A stretch of 5,557 bases of DNA from the NCBI GenBank assembly GCA_947176285.1, contig CAMWQF010000207.1, positions 1 through 5,557 on the forward strand, written 5' to 3'. This DNA is from an uncultured Porphyromonadaceae bacterium (GTDB taxonomy: Bacteria; Bacteroidota; Bacteroidia; Bacteroidales; Muribaculaceae). Of the stretch, positions 4,930-5,557 are shown one piece after another. The position numbers and the translations under genes were made by a program. Below the pieces are notes generated by a model. The model saw nothing but the letters and a program-made list of their open reading frames with translations, was not told the origin of the DNA and did not search any database. The stretch's first letter is position 1, and each line of letters starts with the position of its first letter.

Positions 4930-5036
4930 TCACCCGAAGACAAACCTACTGTGCATTCAACCGCCTACTTCATTTATTATCTTTAAGACGTCTGAGCAGC
5001 GACTTATCAGAGCGCAGCAGGTTTGTATTTGGGTGA
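4930..5036. repeat. Large imperfect hairpin, copy 2, beside the RAYT-like gene
   Basis: The left arm (4930-4954: TCACCCGAAG, then ACAAACCTACTGTGC) pairs with the right arm (5012-5036: GCGCAGCAGG, then TTTGTATTTGGGTGA), with 21 of 25 positions matching and a 57-nt centre. The arms match those of the element at 242-316 around TCACC and GACAAACCT. The element begins 31 bp after the stop of the RAYT-like gene. The central sequences of the two copies differ, so only the ends are conserved. No T-tract follows on the minus strand, which argues against a plain terminator. Confidence 0.7.
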
Positions 5037-5067
5037 AAAGATAAGGCTGAAGATGGACCCTGCCTCC

Positions 5068-5556
5068 TTATTGTCTGGCAATAGCTTTTGCTAAGGAATT
5101 CATCTGCTCGCAGATGGGGCGGGTTAGATTTGTGCCGATCGGGAGGCCGAGGGAGATAATGAGAAGGCATCCCTCAGCGCATAAAGTGAAGTCGTGCGCA
5201 GCCGGCTTATAGCGGTCGGGAAAAGCTTCATGGACTATAAGAATGATTTTAGCGCCGAGAGATTCGGCATCTAAGCGAATACTCTTTTCTTCCGAAGAAA
5301 TGAAGGGCGAGACAAGAACAGTGCCTTTGGATGATGCTGAAAGCCATGCTTCTTTTTTCTCAAGAATCTCCTCCTTTGAAAAACTTCTGCTTATCTTGAC
5401 TGCTTCCTTGTCGGGATTGCGGAAGAGAAAGAGATTCCCATATGCTTCGAATACTTCTTTCCCGATTATTAATTTACGTGTACGCTGGAAGAACTGGGGA
5501 AATTGCTGACGCATGGCGAGACGATGGGGATTTTGGCGGATATAAACATAGAGGGA
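5068..5556 (-). CDS. RAYT-like (Y1/HUH) transposase, C-terminal part
   Basis: The frame is open from the window edge to a TAA at 5068-5070, giving 162 residues; the N-terminus lies outside. It begins SLYVYIRQNPHRLAMRQQFP. The stretch YIRxNPxRL is the typical end of the Y1 transposase domain in REP-associated tyrosine transposases (YIxxNPVRxGL); the HUH motif and catalytic tyrosine would be upstream and cannot be checked. The remaining 140 residues form an extra domain: a beta strand TVLVSPFIS, SSEEKSIRLDAESLGA, a second strand KIILIVHEAF, then CAEGCLLIISLGLP and a final helix MNSLAKAIARQ. I associate similar tails with Bacteroidales proteins; the alternation looks Rossmann- or SLOG-like, which is an inference. 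An ATG at 5512-5514 is internal, not the start. The hairpin immediately downstream would be the natural substrate of a RAYT. Composition is less A+T rich than the operon. Confidence 0.6.
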   Translation of the reverse strand, partial: SLYVYIRQNPHRLAMRQQFPQFFQRTRKLIIGKEVFEAYGNLFLFRNPDKEAVKISRSFSKEEILEKKEAWLSASSKGTVLVSPFISSEEKSIRLDAESLGAKIILIVHEAFPDRYKPAAHDFTLCAEGCLLIISLGLPIGTNLTRPICEQMNSLAKAIARQ

Positions 5557-5557
5557 A

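Noticed and set aside
4708..4986. Plus-strand open frame of 92 codons
   Set aside because: It crosses the RNA candidate, its promoter and part of a hairpin, and has no family resemblance.
5243..5509. Plus-strand open frame of 88 codons
   Set aside because: It is fully antisense to the RAYT-like gene, whose frame has clear family motifs.

Overview
The window looks like Bacteroidales DNA. The signs are promoters of the Bacteroidetes type (-33 TTTG and -7 TAnnTTTG, 19-20 bp apart), starts without strong Shine-Dalgarno sequences, and a secreted BspA-type leucine-rich-repeat protein with a C-terminal tail like a type IX secretion sorting domain. A Porphyromonas-like genome is possible but not proven. 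Every gene supported here, whole or broken, reads on the minus strand, so the gene order runs from high to low coordinates.

Right part (5557 to about 4443), richer in G+C: the 3' part of a REP-associated tyrosine transposase (RAYT)-like gene (5068-5556) is followed 31 bp after its stop by a large imperfect hairpin (4930-5036). Then comes a good minus-strand promoter (4848-4878) that starts a tract of about 355 nt full of perfect helices, one capped by a GNRA tetraloop, ending in an intrinsic-terminator-like structure (4487-4530). I read this as an unannotated structured RNA, either a free ncRNA or a long leader with an attenuator.

Middle part (4442 to 881), clearly A+T rich: four tightly packed genes. 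They are a 135-aa protein with weak GIY-YIG-like features, a 140-aa HEPN-type protein with an RNAFAH motif whose frame is broken at a run of seven A, a 645-aa BspA-like repeat protein that overlaps the HEPN stop by ATGA, and a 204-aa orphan. An intrinsic terminator (881-917) closes the group. A second promoter inside the HEPN gene can drive the repeat protein. HEPN proteins are often RNases of toxin-antitoxin or anti-phage modules, so the first two genes may form such a module. That is an inference.

Left part (880 to 1): debris of accessory genes, namely a piece of a DUF1016/YhcG-type nuclease gene (648-797) and the first 34 codons of an AAA_14/DUF4143-type ATPase cut just after Walker A (326-472). 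Next is a second copy of the hairpin family (242-316), then a promoter (175-206) and the first 51 codons of a RhuM-family gene (1-154).

The two points most worth pursuing are the hairpin family shared by both flanks, one copy of which lies beside a RAYT-like gene (a possible REP/RAYT system in Bacteroidales), and the structured RNA upstream of the HEPN operon.
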